Assembly (NCBI GenBank): GCA_001465935.1
Contig: LNKV01000024.1
Location: 372,001-436,000, forward strand
DNA: 64,000 nt
Direction: 5' to 3'
Origin: Clarireedia homoeocarpa
Lineage: Eukaryota; Ascomycota; Leotiomycetes; Helotiales; Rutstroemiaceae
A model generated the notes under the pieces. It was not told where the DNA came from. It did not search any database and saw only the letters and a program-made list of their open reading frames with translations. Shown here one piece after another: positions 33,693-44,914 of this stretch. Each line of letters starts with the position of its first letter. The first letter of the stretch is position 1. The translations under genes were made by a program, and so were the position numbers.

Positions 33693-34960
33693 GATGATGG
33701 ATGGATTGTCGTCTGGTATGTTTTTGGGCTCTTTGATAAAGCAGGAATAGAGAAGAAGAAGAAGAAGAAGAAGAAGTAGAAGAAGAAGTAGTATAGAGTA
33801 AGCTGGAAAGAAGTTGGAATGAAGAAAATGAAGCTCCTAAAGCAAGTCCACCTCGTCCCTTCTTATATCCCAAAAAGCCACACGCACTGACATTTGACAC
33901 TACGTACTGACACTGCTGACACTACTGACAAATACAGACTTACTGACTGAGGTGCTCCGTTCTCCGTTCCGTGTCAAAGATGACAGGTACAGACAGTTAC
34001 GGCGTCCCACTAACCCCTCCTTCCCTCCTTCCCTCCTCCCTCCCGGACCCACCGCTTACACATACTTTCGCTCGCACCAAAATGCGCACAATGTACAACA
34101 CACTCACTTTTCCAAGATCCACTCGTGCCACTCGTGCCACTCTTATGTCATCTGCAGTTCCATTTACCGCGAGGAGTAACGAATAAACAACAATTCTTAC
34201 AAATCAAAAAACCCTCCCTTCCCCACCAAGCATACAATTACTTGCTCGACTTTACGGTAAGCGGCTGAAGAAAGCAAGGGCGGGTTTTCCCCCAGCCGCT
34301 TTCGCCCGAAGGTAACGAACGACCCCTCTACGCAATTGTTATTCTGTACCTGAAAAACCTCACCGCTTCTGCTTATACCGGAAAGCATATGCCGTTATGA
34401 AGGAAGTATCCACGAATAGAATGGTTGGTCATGCGTGACATGTTACACCAAATGTCCAATATGAGAGTTTTGATTTCAAAGCAAGCCAGAGACACGGTAA
34501 CCTTATGAGACAAGATATTGGTTGAAAAAATACCGGTAGGTTACCGTATTTTGATTCTGTACTAGGTATGTAAATGGGATATGCCTGTATCCCCATGATA
34601 TTGTGTTTGTACTCCGGGGTAGAAACAAAACATGCCCTGCCCTAGCCCTCCTCCTCCTCTTTACTCCTCGCTGATGCATCCCATAATGTACGCAACCGCA
34701 TCAAACCTTCTATACCCTTTTTATTTCCTAGAAATGCCAAAAATTGAGAAGGGAAGTGCTGGGAGCGTACTACACATTGACACCAAAAACAAAGATCCGA
34801 GCAACCCACATCTAACGCCAATTGATAAAGGGAATTCGTTAATATCTAAAACAGTCGTAAAGTAGACATGATTTGAACTGAGTTTTATGTAGGAAGTTGA
34901 AGATTGCAGCGTGAAGAGCGTGTGAATGAATCATTGGCATTATATCTTCATGATATTCGA
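33693..34960. other. Intergenic, no gene seen
   Basis: The first 300 bases are the DUF1993 promoter, with an AGA microsatellite at 33751-33789 and GACACTGCT/GACACTACT repeats near 33895-33930. The rest is of ordinary complexity, without a supported gene. Confidence 0.45.
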
Positions 34961-36919
34961 CTAGCATGAGCGAAGAGGCGGGGCAGGATTTGTTTGCAAT
35001 GGGTAGAAAAAGGCGTACCGCTGTGGAGAGGGCAGTGGGGCTGAATCATGTCAGTACTACTATCGAGAAGCTTGATGATAAGTAGCCCTGGTGAAGCATA
35101 ACTCACTGGTTTGTGTCTTTTCATTCTGTGAAGTTTCATGTATTTGGCAGACCAACACAAGAGGAAGGATACCACCATACTAATGAACCCCAGTGCTGGT
35201 ATGCTCGGTATAAGGACTTCAGCAAAAGAGCAAACAATGACGCATAACGAATCGTATGTCCATAGGCCAAACACTAGCAGTAGGAGCAAAGTAGAAGCCA
35301 CAATGAGGAGCTTCTGACGATAAAGGTTTTGCTTGGGCTCGGAACAATGATGCCGGTTGGGCGTAGTGAAGACATCATTTGCTCGCCAGGAGATGCTAGA
35401 CGAGTATCTTCTATAACGGTCTCCCCCAGGCTGTGTGGAATCATAGGCATATTGATTAGAGGTCGTAGTACTGGTATTCGGATAAATGCCTGCACCACCA
35501 TCGTCATACATGTTGACATTCGTCTCGTCCGCAATGTATTGACTATCGTTTGAATTCATACCTAGATCTGATTCGAAGTCTGCATAAAAGTCGATACCTC
35601 CATAGCATAGCGAAGTGTCATCAGATCTGGGAAGTGGAGAAGGCTGTCTGTTTGGAGGCTCTGGCGGATACGACGGATCACGTATGTAATTACCGCAGAC
35701 ATTTACTCTGACTTCATGGAAGCAGCTTTTGCAAGGGGTCAGACATGCGTTCACGTAAAAACAGTTGGTGCAAATGTTTCGATAGTAAGGGGTAATCCGG
35801 GTGAAAGGGAAATGTTTGTCCTCGAAGTGAAGTTGCAAATCCTCGGCGTGTAAAAATGTCTCTGGGCAAGAGCCACCAAAGAAAGCACAGTTCCATACGT
35901 TATTATACCATGATCCGAGAGGAAACTGACTGCCATTCTGAAACGAAGAGTAATAATCTTCGACCAGGGTTGCTTGGTCTGCAGGCTGAGATCCAGAATA
36001 GTCATGTATGACTTGGCTCGGAGCAGGAATATCCAAGAATGGATCGCCTGCAGTCGGCGAGAAAACTATCTCAGAAGGTAACTCAGCGTCTGTGAAGCTG
36101 AAACCAATACCCCTGAGCGCATCATTGTTCAAATTTTTCGTAATAACTGGCGTTGATTGTCCTGATGCAACATCTCCCGTATATTCTTGTATGTCATATG
36201 GGGATATTTCTTGCTGTTCTTCGGGTTTTGGTTCAAGAACACGCTCTAAACGTTCAATGTCATGGTGATCCAAGGAGCACTATAGAAATCGCAGTTAGAG
36301 CATATTCGGATTACCGGTGTCATGACACTAAACCTACTGAAATACCTTTCGCCTTGCAGACTGCACATGCTCCTAAGTAACGAATTAAGGCGGTCTTGGC
36401 TTTCCCAACAGGGTCGAACCTTTTTCGTACACGTTGAGCTACCGTTTGCCCACTATAAGATATAGATTCGTTCTTGCGTTTTGGTTTTCGAGATGATTGA
36501 CTGTCGAACGACATGACCGACGATATGTCTGTCAATGCATCGTTGAAGCTGTGTAGAGTTTGTCCTCTGGAGGACTGCGATGGACTAGATGGCGGCCTGG
36601 GATAGTTCTGGAGGTAGGAACCTGTGCTGCTGGGCGATGGTGATATGACACTGGTATCGGGTGACCGTTGTGCCAACCCTTCTTTCATTCGAAAATCTTT
36701 GTATAGTTCAGCAGCCTTTTGGATTTTGTCAGGAGGTATACGTTTCCTCCCATTGTGAAAGGATTGTTCCGATGTGGTAGGCGTTGTGAGTGATAAGGAA
36801 GGACGGGCAGCGTAAGTTATGCCTGAAGACGAAGACCTCTGATGAGGTCGCGGTCGCGGTCGGCCCCTCCGTGATGGACTAGGTGGTCGCAGAAAGGTCA
36901 CAGACGGAGGTCGATTCAT
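34961..36919 (-). CDS. Half-zinc-cluster protein with C-terminal membrane segments
   Basis: Preferred model: three exons, 36919-36338, 36279-35107 and 35020-34961, about 604 residues. Intron 1 splits the motif at exactly the same place as in the 6526 gene: GACAVCKAKGIS ends exon 1 and CSLDHHDIERLERVLE begins exon 2 (C-x2-C-x6-C). The second half of a Zn2Cys6 cluster is missing. Exon 1 is Arg/Ser/Pro-rich. Residues around 250-310 have a Cys/His-rich region (CAFFGGSCPETFLHAEDLQLHFEDKH, then CTNCFYVNACLTPCKSC), which could bind zinc. Residues about 518-536 (LLIVASTLLLLLVFGLWTY) and 555-575 (GFISMVVSFLLCW) look like two membrane helices, followed by a basic KYMKLHRMKRHK. The last intron (GTGAGT...CCACAG) is inferred; without it the frame reads on to 34948. 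Function unknown; a membrane-bound transcription regulator is a hypothesis. Confidence 0.65.
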
Positions 36920-38169
36920 TTTGGCCTAATTCCGAGTAAAGGTTGTTGTTGATTGTTGGTCGGCCGTATAATTGAAAGTGAAGTACGAGTGAGGCTGGAG
37001 CCTAGAGTAGATATAAGATGGAGTTGGAACGGAACAAGAGATATGCTAACACTCTAATATACGAGGGCCGAAGAGTATTTGGTAAGAAAGGGACAAGACG
37101 GAAGACAGGTGTAAAAGCGAAATCCACTTAACCCTTATACGTGGAAAGGAAAAATGACACGAAGGGGACTTTTGAATATATCCATAAGAGGAGGCTCTCG
37201 GTGAGGCAGATGGTTGCCCAATCCTGCCCTCAACCTATTAAACGAACCATACGCTGTCGGCCAGGATGTCAATCGGTGTAGGTGCTTCAAAAACCATCAG
37301 TCGCCGGAGCGAAGTCAAGGTCCTCTAGTAGTCGAGAATCATGAGATTGCTACTAATCATTTCAATAATAATCTTGATGGTTTTGATTGTTCTGATGTTT
37401 TGTGTGGATCCGAACGCAAGCGGCGAAGGAATCTGAGGCGGTGCAAGTAACAAATTTGATCGTCCGTACCGGTAGGCTATCATGATGCGATAAGAGGTCA
37501 GGCGTCGAACCTGTGGCTGGTGGGGAGGTGGGCTACCACCCAGTAAATGCATGACTGACCATGTGACCATGTCCTTGAGGAGCGAAAGAACACCTCGGAC
37601 GCACAGATCAAGCCGCATTCCGAATATCAATTCGTGTCACGTGTACTCTGTACTCTAATACTCGAAAAAGGAGGTTTTACTTGTATGGGCGTGCGCAAGC
37701 CATGGTCGGGAACTGTTCTGTCAACTAATGTAGAATAGGGCGGACATGACGGACTTGTTGGCTGCATACTGAGGAGGTGGCAAAAAGGAAATTGGAGCCG
37801 ATGATGATGAGCTGTGTGGCGAAGCAGTTGACAATCATCCGTCAAACAAAAATTCCCAGCTTCTTCTTCATTTGAAACGTACCAGCGTTATCAGCGCCCG
37901 CCGAGGGCGCCGAGGGAGCTTTTTAGTGCCCTATGCGAGGAGCGATACGAGAACGTATTTTGATGAAAATGCCTTCCAGCTCCAATTCGAACAACCTCGG
38001 CCTCGTCATGTAAGCCTCCCCCCCATCACAAAGTGCAGAATGAATTTGCAATAAAACCATCTTTGAAGACTAACCAGCCACTTCAATTTCTCTTGATTGT
38101 AAGGCGAAAGCCTAAGCAGTAAGCAGGGCGGCGGAACCTCCCTTGTACTTCCTCCTACAGCACTCCCTC
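36920..38169. other. Intergenic, no gene seen
   Basis: The first part is the promoter of the half-zinc-cluster gene; the rest is the 3' flank of the Mte1-like gene. Short frames (37214-37450, 37872-38054) show no family resemblance. A TCACGTG box occurs near 37636. Confidence 0.45.
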
Positions 38170-40887
38170 TTACGATTGTTTTGGCGGCCTCCACGATCCA
38201 AACAAGTCGAATGACTCTCGACTCCAGGGGCCTTTCTCTTCTGAATTCTGATTCCATACTACACAGGCATTGTTTGCGCTGCCCCTACTAATTGATTCCA
38301 AGGGCGGTGGAGCCATAACATTTATTCCTGTTGCTAAGGCCTGTACGGTCTTCTTCGCTGTATTGGAGATCGACATTCCACGAGTTGCGGGGTTGATGAG
38401 CTTCGGTCTTGATAGGCCCTGGCCCGTGATGCCGGAGGCTTCCGCCAAGCCACCTTGATTGGGGACTTTTGCCATTTGATTGACTGAAACAAAACCTCGG
38501 CCCGTCTGATCGCTTTCTAGAATGATTGAGACGGGGGCAATCGACTCCGCAGTATCAGGGGAAAGCTTGACTGCCGCTGACGTCGCATTACCTTGTTGAT
38601 CAATTAAGCTCGAATTCTTCGCCAGAGGAACCTGGTCATTTCGTATCGCTGAAGGTATAAGCTTCGCCATGAATCGACCTGTCGCAACAAAATTCGAACC
38701 GTTTGATGTACCAAGTAGTAGGGGGCCGTCGCTGCAAAGGTTTTTCGAGCGGTCGAGACCGCATGTAGCCGCGGATGCCACTGTTTTCCTTGTGAGCACA
38801 GGACTTGACTTTGTGGCGCCGGCCCCTCCACTATCCATGACTTGTGGAAATGAACTATGCTCGTCTTTCGGTACTAATTCATCCGGAACATCAGTAACTG
38901 ATCCTTCGACATCATTCACAGGTACATCTGCCGGACGTTGTTCAAATTGCCTCCTTTTCGGCATAGTAGGCTGGGCAGCCATGCTTACTCTTTCTGTGGC
39001 ATTGAATGTGTCAACTTCGCTATGGCCTCGGACCTTGGCTGTAGGTAGAGAGGGCTGTGGGGGATCTCGTTGTTTTTCTCTAATGGCTGAGGGCTCCCCG
39101 ACTCTGACTCCTGCATTACCGCGTGGAATGTCCAACTCTGAACAAAGAAGTCGCGGTGAGGAACTAATCGCATCTCCCGAATTTTCATCATATCTTTTAA
39201 TAACTCTGGAATCAACCGCTTTTAGTTGTTGTTCTGAGTCGCCCTTCTCAGTTGCTTGCTGCTTGGATACTTTACCGTTGGTGCCAGCTTCCGGATCCGG
39301 AGATGTACTTCGACGTCTGTGAGACATCGTTTTCATCCTCACATTATGTGATGAAAACGATTGTACGCTTGTAGGTTGATTAGAGAATTGATTCTCTTCA
39401 TTGGTCTGAGCATCAAGCCCGAAATCTGATAATATAGATAACTGCCCTTCACTATGCTCAAAAAGCTCGGACGGCCCACAGGTGTCGTTTCTGACACATG
39501 GGTTCCTCCTCAATTCACTCGAGAAGCTGGCGTTGGCACTTGGTGAATCATTGGCGGCAATTGAAGCGAAGGATTCTGATCGCCTGGACAACGGAGGTGA
39601 TCGGGTGCCAGGTTGTTCCATGAACATCATCTTTTTAATTCTTGGTCGAGACCTGATGCGCAAAGAGGAATGAGGCCTATCTGTTTCTTGCTGATGAGCG
39701 GAGTGTGTACTCCTTGAGTGTTGAAGTATAGATCCGCTTTCTGTCGAAACTTCAGCTGCTGGGGGGGATGAACGTAAAATGGATGTAGGAGGCATCGTTC
39801 GTAGCTCCTTCAATTTCTGTGTGGCATTTTGAAATTTGGATTCTATCACAGGCTTTGCTTTTATCGAAGGCATACTAGCTTGACCATCGCCATCAGAAGA
39901 TGTATCCATAGAAAGGTCAATCGTTTGAGGGGGATTCTGTCTTGAACCCCGTGCTGCAGAAGGATTCTTTGCTATGGTTGTTGAGAGTGATAACGATGCA
40001 CCTGTCAGACTGCTTGCATAACCACTGCGAGCAGGCTCCCTTTTTCTTGCCTGTACGCGACCCTTTGGGTGAGATTCACGCCCAATCACTGCTGTTGATT
40101 CTTGCCTTCTTGTGAATGATCCTTCTGTGTCGGTTCCCGGTTCTCTTCCAGGATTGTTATCGTCCGTTCGTTGAATAGACTTAAGCTTCAATGACTCGTG
40201 TCGAATTGACCCAGTACTTGGCGGTCTCGGTGTAAAGGAGAGGGTGACCCCCATAAGATTCTGCGCAAAACCACTTTTACTAGGTGCAGGCTCGTTGGCC
40301 TTCCTCCTTTTCGCAGGTCGTGGACTTTCATTTTCACCAGGCATATCGACTTTAAGCCCCTGCCGTTGTTCAAATGGTGATGTATTAGGAATAAGGGCCT
40401 TCCCATAATGGCCAGTAGGTGTGCCGAGAATCGTGTTTAGTGGTTTGGGTCTTAAATGAGCTCCCGCAATGCTTTGTGATCTAATCGCAGAATCTGGTCT
40501 TGCGGGTGACGAATCCCCATGTTTGGCGGCAAATCTCTCTTCTCTCTCTTTAACCCTCTTATTAATAAGATCGGTAAGATCTTGTTCCTTATTCTCGAGA
40601 TATTCGGAAACTTCGACCAAGATACCGCTTCTTTCCAATTCCAGCTCGTCGCCTTCGTCGAGTTCCGTCGTCTCACGCCAATGTGTATCTCCCACGAAAT
40701 TCGACCTTTCATCATAAACCATAATACGCCGATTGAAAGTATGATATTTGAGCCGCCCATCTTGCCAACGCTTTTGTTTCCTTCGAGTATCGGTCGTCCA
40801 TAGACAACGAAATTCGAGGACGAGGGCGGTGTTTTGGTCTTGGGGAACACCCAGGGACATAGGAATACTGGAAGAAAGAGCCGGCAT
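38170..40887 (-). CDS. Mte1/Dbl2-like protein with ZGRF1 N-terminal (DUF2439) domain
   Basis: A single exon of 905 residues. The N-terminal domain, about residues 20-95, carries the DUF2439/ZGRF1-N pattern: TALVLEFRCLWTTDTRRKQKRWQDGRLKYHTFNRRIMVYDERSNFVGDTHW, ending with ELDEGDELELERSGILVEV. In yeast Mte1 and in fission yeast Dbl2 this domain is in proteins that bind DNA and recruit or stimulate the Mph1/Fml1 helicase at D-loops and telomeres. The rest is long, Ser/Pro/Arg-rich and probably disordered. The C-terminus ends with the conserved-looking GPWSRESFDLFGSWRPP. No helicase domain is present, as in the fungal proteins and unlike human ZGRF1. It is divergent from the BAR-SH3 gene. The domain assignment is firm; orthology to Mte1 is inferred. 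Confidence 0.85.
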   Translation of the reverse strand: MPALSSSIPMSLGVPQDQNTALVLEFRCLWTTDTRRKQKRWQDGRLKYHTFNRRIMVYDERSNFVGDTHWRETTELDEGDELELERSGILVEVSEYLENKEQDLTDLINKRVKEREERFAAKHGDSSPARPDSAIRSQSIAGAHLRPKPLNTILGTPTGHYGKALIPNTSPFEQRQGLKVDMPGENESPRPAKRRKANEPAPSKSGFAQNLMGVTLSFTPRPPSTGSIRHESLKLKSIQRTDDNNPGREPGTDTEGSFTRRQESTAVIGRESHPKGRVQARKREPARSGYASSLTGASLSLSTTIAKNPSAARGSRQNPPQTIDLSMDTSSDGDGQASMPSIKAKPVIESKFQNATQKLKELRTMPPTSILRSSPPAAEVSTESGSILQHSRSTHSAHQQETDRPHSSLRIRSRPRIKKMMFMEQPGTRSPPLSRRSESFASIAANDSPSANASFSSELRRNPCVRNDTCGPSELFEHSEGQLSILSDFGLDAQTNEENQFSNQPTSVQSFSSHNVRMKTMSHRRRSTSPDPEAGTNGKVSKQQATEKGDSEQQLKAVDSRVIKRYDENSGDAISSSPRLLCSELDIPRGNAGVRVGEPSAIREKQRDPPQPSLPTAKVRGHSEVDTFNATERVSMAAQPTMPKRRQFEQRPADVPVNDVEGSVTDVPDELVPKDEHSSFPQVMDSGGAGATKSSPVLTRKTVASAATCGLDRSKNLCSDGPLLLGTSNGSNFVATGRFMAKLIPSAIRNDQVPLAKNSSLIDQQGNATSAAVKLSPDTAESIAPVSIILESDQTGRGFVSVNQMAKVPNQGGLAEASGITGQGLSRPKLINPATRGMSISNTAKKTVQALATGINVMAPPPLESISRGSANNACVVWNQNSEEKGPWSRESFDLFGSWRPPKQS

Positions 40888-42053
40888 TTTTGATATGATG
40901 CTCAGCTCAGATGAGTCCCAATCTGGTGTCCCAATCTGGTGTCACATCTTCAATTGTTAGTCATCTGCTGGGTTGAGCGAGGGGTGAGGTGATAAAATTG
41001 AGATTGGTGCCCAAGAAGAAAGGTCAACCTTAGCAACGCGACGCGGGCTTAAACGCGACTAGACCTCGTGATCACGTGAAGATAAGAAATAGGTAATCAA
41101 CCACACCACAGCTACAGTATTAGTATTACGAAGTAATCGATCGTACTTGATTGATTATCTGCAGTACTGAGTACTGTAGGGGATCTATATTCTCAGCGAA
41201 GACGACGTCCAGTCAGTCAGTCGAGTCGAAAAGAACCAACATGGCCACGGCGTTGTCTTACAGGAAAGGATTCAATGGAATGAAGAATCCGACACAGTAC
41301 ATCAGACCTAACTGCTAGCTGCCGGCCAATCTACAAAAGTACGAGTACTCGTCCAGAATATCATCGGACATATGACATCTGAGGCAAAACTTTCCAGGAT
41401 TGCAATCCCTTGAAAACAAGAAATATGGATGGCCGCTTTTGGACCGCGGGAAGAAGGATGGCTGATCTCTTTTTATGTACATCCTCAAGGGCGGATATCC
41501 ATAAGGCGTAATTCTTTGCGATTCGTATAAACTGCAAAGTACTTGGTAAACCGTCTGCTGCTGCATAGAAAAGGAAACTTGACGTAAAAGCTAAGCCCGC
41601 GCGAAACTAGAAAGGTTCGAGTCCAGTCGAGCCCAGTTCGGTTCGGCAAGAACCCCGCGAAAGCTGTTCCATGAAAAGTCGCATCGTTTGTCGCTGCGTG
41701 CTGCGTGCTGCGTGCTGCGGCGCATTCCATCCCAATCCTACTGGACCGTACGAAGTATGTCCTTCGTACCAAAAGGCCATTCTTACTACGGAAGATCATT
41801 TCAACTTTCTTTAATTTGGTTTTCTGCTGAGGCTATGTTTACATAATTGAAGTCCATAATCGAAGTCCATAATCGAAGTCCTCAATTGATTGACAACTGT
41901 CCTCACTTCTGTAAATATCCCCAAATCGATCGTTACTATCATTGCTTTGTTGTTCCCCAGCCTCTCAACCCATCTACTGCCTATGAAGGACAATTATTAT
42001 CCAGCAGCGATCACTTACCACACATCAGTCGACTAACCGTCAACACAAACAAA
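40888..42053. promoter_or_regulatory. Divergent promoter region, Mte1-like / BAR-SH3
   Basis: A 1.17-kb region between divergent starts. Visible motifs: a TCACGTGA palindrome at 41072-41079, TACGAAGTA at 41127-41135 and 41749-41757, and a CTGCGTG triple repeat near 41693-41718. Short frames (for example 41315-41799, minus) do not look like proteins. Confidence 0.5.
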
Positions 42054-43725
42054 ATGAATTCTGTGCACCGGCAGATTGGCAGAATCAGGAACAAGGGCCC
42101 TGGTGATGCTGCCAAAGTGTCGGTACTGCTGAACGATTATGAAGATGCAAACAAAATGCTCACTATGGTAGGTTGCCTAAATGACGCGGCGCAGTCGCAA
42201 GCTGAACGAAAGGTGTTTATATGAACCATGCTAATCCAAATCTGCAGATAATCGAAGCCTCGAAAGCTTGGAGGGATGCCTGGGTATCAATCTTGAGTTC
42301 GCAGATGAATACGGCCCAGAGTTTCAGGGAGCTTTACGAACCTATTGTTGGTACCAGCGATGCCCATAGAGATAACCCAGCAGTTACTCCCCGGAAGCAG
42401 ATGGAGCGAGCGATCAAATTGCAAGAAACATTTGAGGAGCTGAAGACAGATCTACTAGAGGAAGTAATGATGATGGATTCTCGAGTCACGAAACCTGCAA
42501 TTGAAGCCAAGGACTTCCTACAACCGATCCGAAAGACTATCAAGAAACGAGAGAATAAGAGACTGGACTGGGAGCGTTACATAGACAAGGTCAACAAGGC
42601 TTCCTCGAAAATGAAGAGAACAGACAAGGAGAACGCAGCTCTCGCCAAGGCGGAACAAGACCAGGCCAGAGCAGGAGTGGTAAGTTCTTCTCACAGCCTT
42701 TAATCCACGAATCGCAAGAGCCCATAAACAATAAAGTTGCTGCTCATCGAGGGGTCATACATTCACTTTCCTGGCGCTTTGTGGGCCGTGAGTGCAGTTG
42801 CTAATATTATGAACAGGAATTCAAAGATGCAGACAATCATCTTCGAGAAACACTACCGCCAGTCGTCTCCGCCGCCTTTTCGATCCTACCTCATCTTCTC
42901 TCAGTACAAATAATGATCCAAAACACGCTTCTCGCACAATACTACACAGCCCTCCACAACTACTGCGAAGAGACCGGGTTCCCCTCCCCACCACCCCCCA
43001 TGGAAGACGTGATCTCCACCTGGAACAGCGACTACCACCCCATAAAAGAAGAAGTCGAATCAATCGACTGCATCCGTCGCGGCCGCGCCATCCATCAACC
43101 CATGAATATCGGCGAGGAAAGCAGCACCTCAAAATCTGTAACGGGCCTCAACATACGCAATGGCTTCTCCCGCCGTCCCTCCAATCAATCTATGAGCACC
43201 AATCGCGCTCCCTCCCCAAACCCCAGCGTCTCCCCCGGCCCCGAAAACCGCGCTCCTCCTCCCATCCGTTCTGCATCCCGACCACGCATCCCCTCGGCCT
43301 CAACAGTCCCGGTCTTCTCCCCTCCGGTCCCAGCTCCCGCTCCCAGTGTCACCTCCTCACCAGCTCCCTCTTCCCTTCCCACCCCCGACTACTCCACCCA
43401 CCTCACACCCGTCTCGTCCATCTCATCGTATTCCCCCGCCGGCCCCAGCATGGACTACTTCCAGCGTTCTTCGACCAATGAGTCCCTTGTAGCGGGTAAA
43501 AAGAAACCCCCGCCTCCGCCGCCGAAGCGATTAGGCTCGTCGCATGGCGGTGTTTTTGTAGTAGCGCTGTATGCGTTTGAGGGGCAGGGAGAGGGGGATC
43601 TGAGTTTTAAGGAGGGGGATCGCATAAAAGTTGTTAAGAAGACGGATAGTACGGATGATTGGTGGGATGGGGAGTTGAGGGGTGTGAAGGGGAGCTTCCC
43701 GGCGAATTATTGTAAGATGGCGTAG
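42054..43725 (+). CDS. BAR and SH3 domain protein, Rvs167/Hob1 type
   Basis: Three exons, 42054-42167, 42248-42679 and 42817-43725, about 484 residues. Residues 1 to about 255 form the BAR domain (QIGRIRNKGPGDAAKVSVLLNDYEDANKML, KAWRDAWVSILSSQMNTAQSF, KQMERAIKLQETFEELKTDLLEEV, IKKRENKRLDWERYIDKV). A Pro/Ser-rich linker follows. The SH3 domain takes the last 60 residues (VVALYAFEGQGEGDLSFKEGDRIKVVKKTDSTDDWWDGELRGVKGSFPANY). In yeast, Rvs167 bends membrane and links actin patches to endocytic scission. The binding residues of the SH3 pocket (ALYAF, WW, PANY) are present. The linker contains a KKPPPPPPKR run. It is divergent from the Mte1-like gene. The coding strand is C-rich in the linker and turns G-rich in the SH3. 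Confidence 0.9.
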
Positions 43726-44015
43726 ATATTGTGTTTGTATGGATATGGATGGGTTGGTGGGGGGATGCGATTCTTCTGTGGAAAGCCATAGCGATGTGGA
43801 TGGACGGAATTGGGACGGATGGAGTCAGGAGTAAAGTCGAAAGGCGCTGGATATGGGTGTGTGTATGGGAATTACGTAGATTGCAGAAAAGCAAACCAAC
43901 AAATAAATGAACAATCAAACAGGCAGACCTGTCTATTCATGTACAAATGAATGGGATAAGTTAGGCATTTACATTTTACACTTGGGTCATGAAGGCAAAA
44001 GCATAGAGACATATG

Positions 44016-44091
44016 GCACAGCACAGCACAGCACAGCACAGCACAGCACAGCACAGCACAGCACAGCACAGCACAGCACAGCACAGCACAG
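44016..44091. repeat. AGCAC pentamer array
   Basis: About fifteen perfect GCACA units between convergent 3' ends. Confidence 0.95.
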
Positions 44092-44420
44092 TATGTATGT
44101 GCCCGTACTATTTTACAATCGAAATGATACTTGGGATAATAGACGAATGGATGGATGAAGTAGATAAATGGGTAGTTATTGGTGTTTGAGGACAGGATGA
44201 GATGAGATGGATGAGCAGGATGGAACAATGAGTGAGGTGGGTGAGGTGAGATGAGATGATTGGGTGGGTGGAAGTTATAGAAATAGAAAAGGAAATAGAA
44301 AAGGGATTATGTCCTAAAACCGGAATTAGTTAGGGTTAGCAAGCAAGCAAGCAAGCAAGCGTAAATAAATATAATCAATACATGTAGTGATAACTTATGT
44401 TATGGTGAAGTACGAGTAAC

Positions 44421-44454
<34 letters not shown>
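44421..44454. repeat. GAT trinucleotide array
   Basis: Eleven tandem GAT units. Confidence 0.95.
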
Positions 44455-44914
44455 GCGATGAGACATTACAGTACCAATCAATGCCAATTAGCTGGGCAGG
44501 CAGGCAGGCGGGTGAGGATATATATCAATATTGATTGGATTGTACGTACCTACGACTAGGAACTTTTCATCTGGTAATAGAACCAACTAACTGCTCGGCA
44601 CATGGGAAGATCATTTTATATTTCACCCAGGTGGATAGATAGGGGGAAAGAAGGGAGTGAGAAGTAAGTATGGTGTGTAACTGTCAGAAAACTTTCCTTA
44701 TATTCTGTTCTTTCTTTCTTCATAATTATTAATATCGTTCTACAATGAAGTACCGACCAACAATCGCATTTATATAATGCATGCATACATTCATAATGCC
44801 CATCCTGCTTGCTTTACCAGCGTGCAATCCATAACCCCCCCCTTCAATTCATCATGCAGATGAAAAAACCCAGATGGACCATCCATCATCCAACCCTGTA
44901 CAAACGCCTTACAC

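Larger units (their letters stand above)
43726..44914. other. Convergent intergenic region with microsatellites
   Basis: About 1.2 kb between the 3' ends of the BAR-SH3 gene and ERG6. It holds AGCAC (44016-44091), GCAA (44339-44360) and GAT (44421-44454) arrays. No gene is seen. Confidence 0.5.

Noticed and set aside
34948..35106. Unspliced C-terminus of the second half-zinc-cluster gene
   Set aside because: A canonical GTGAGT donor, a TACTGAC-like branch point and a CCACAG acceptor favour splicing of 35021-35106; kept only as an alternative.
41612..41640. Possible tRNA B-box (GGTTCGAGTCC)
   Set aside because: The flanking bases do not form the T-arm stem, and no matching D or anticodon arm was found.
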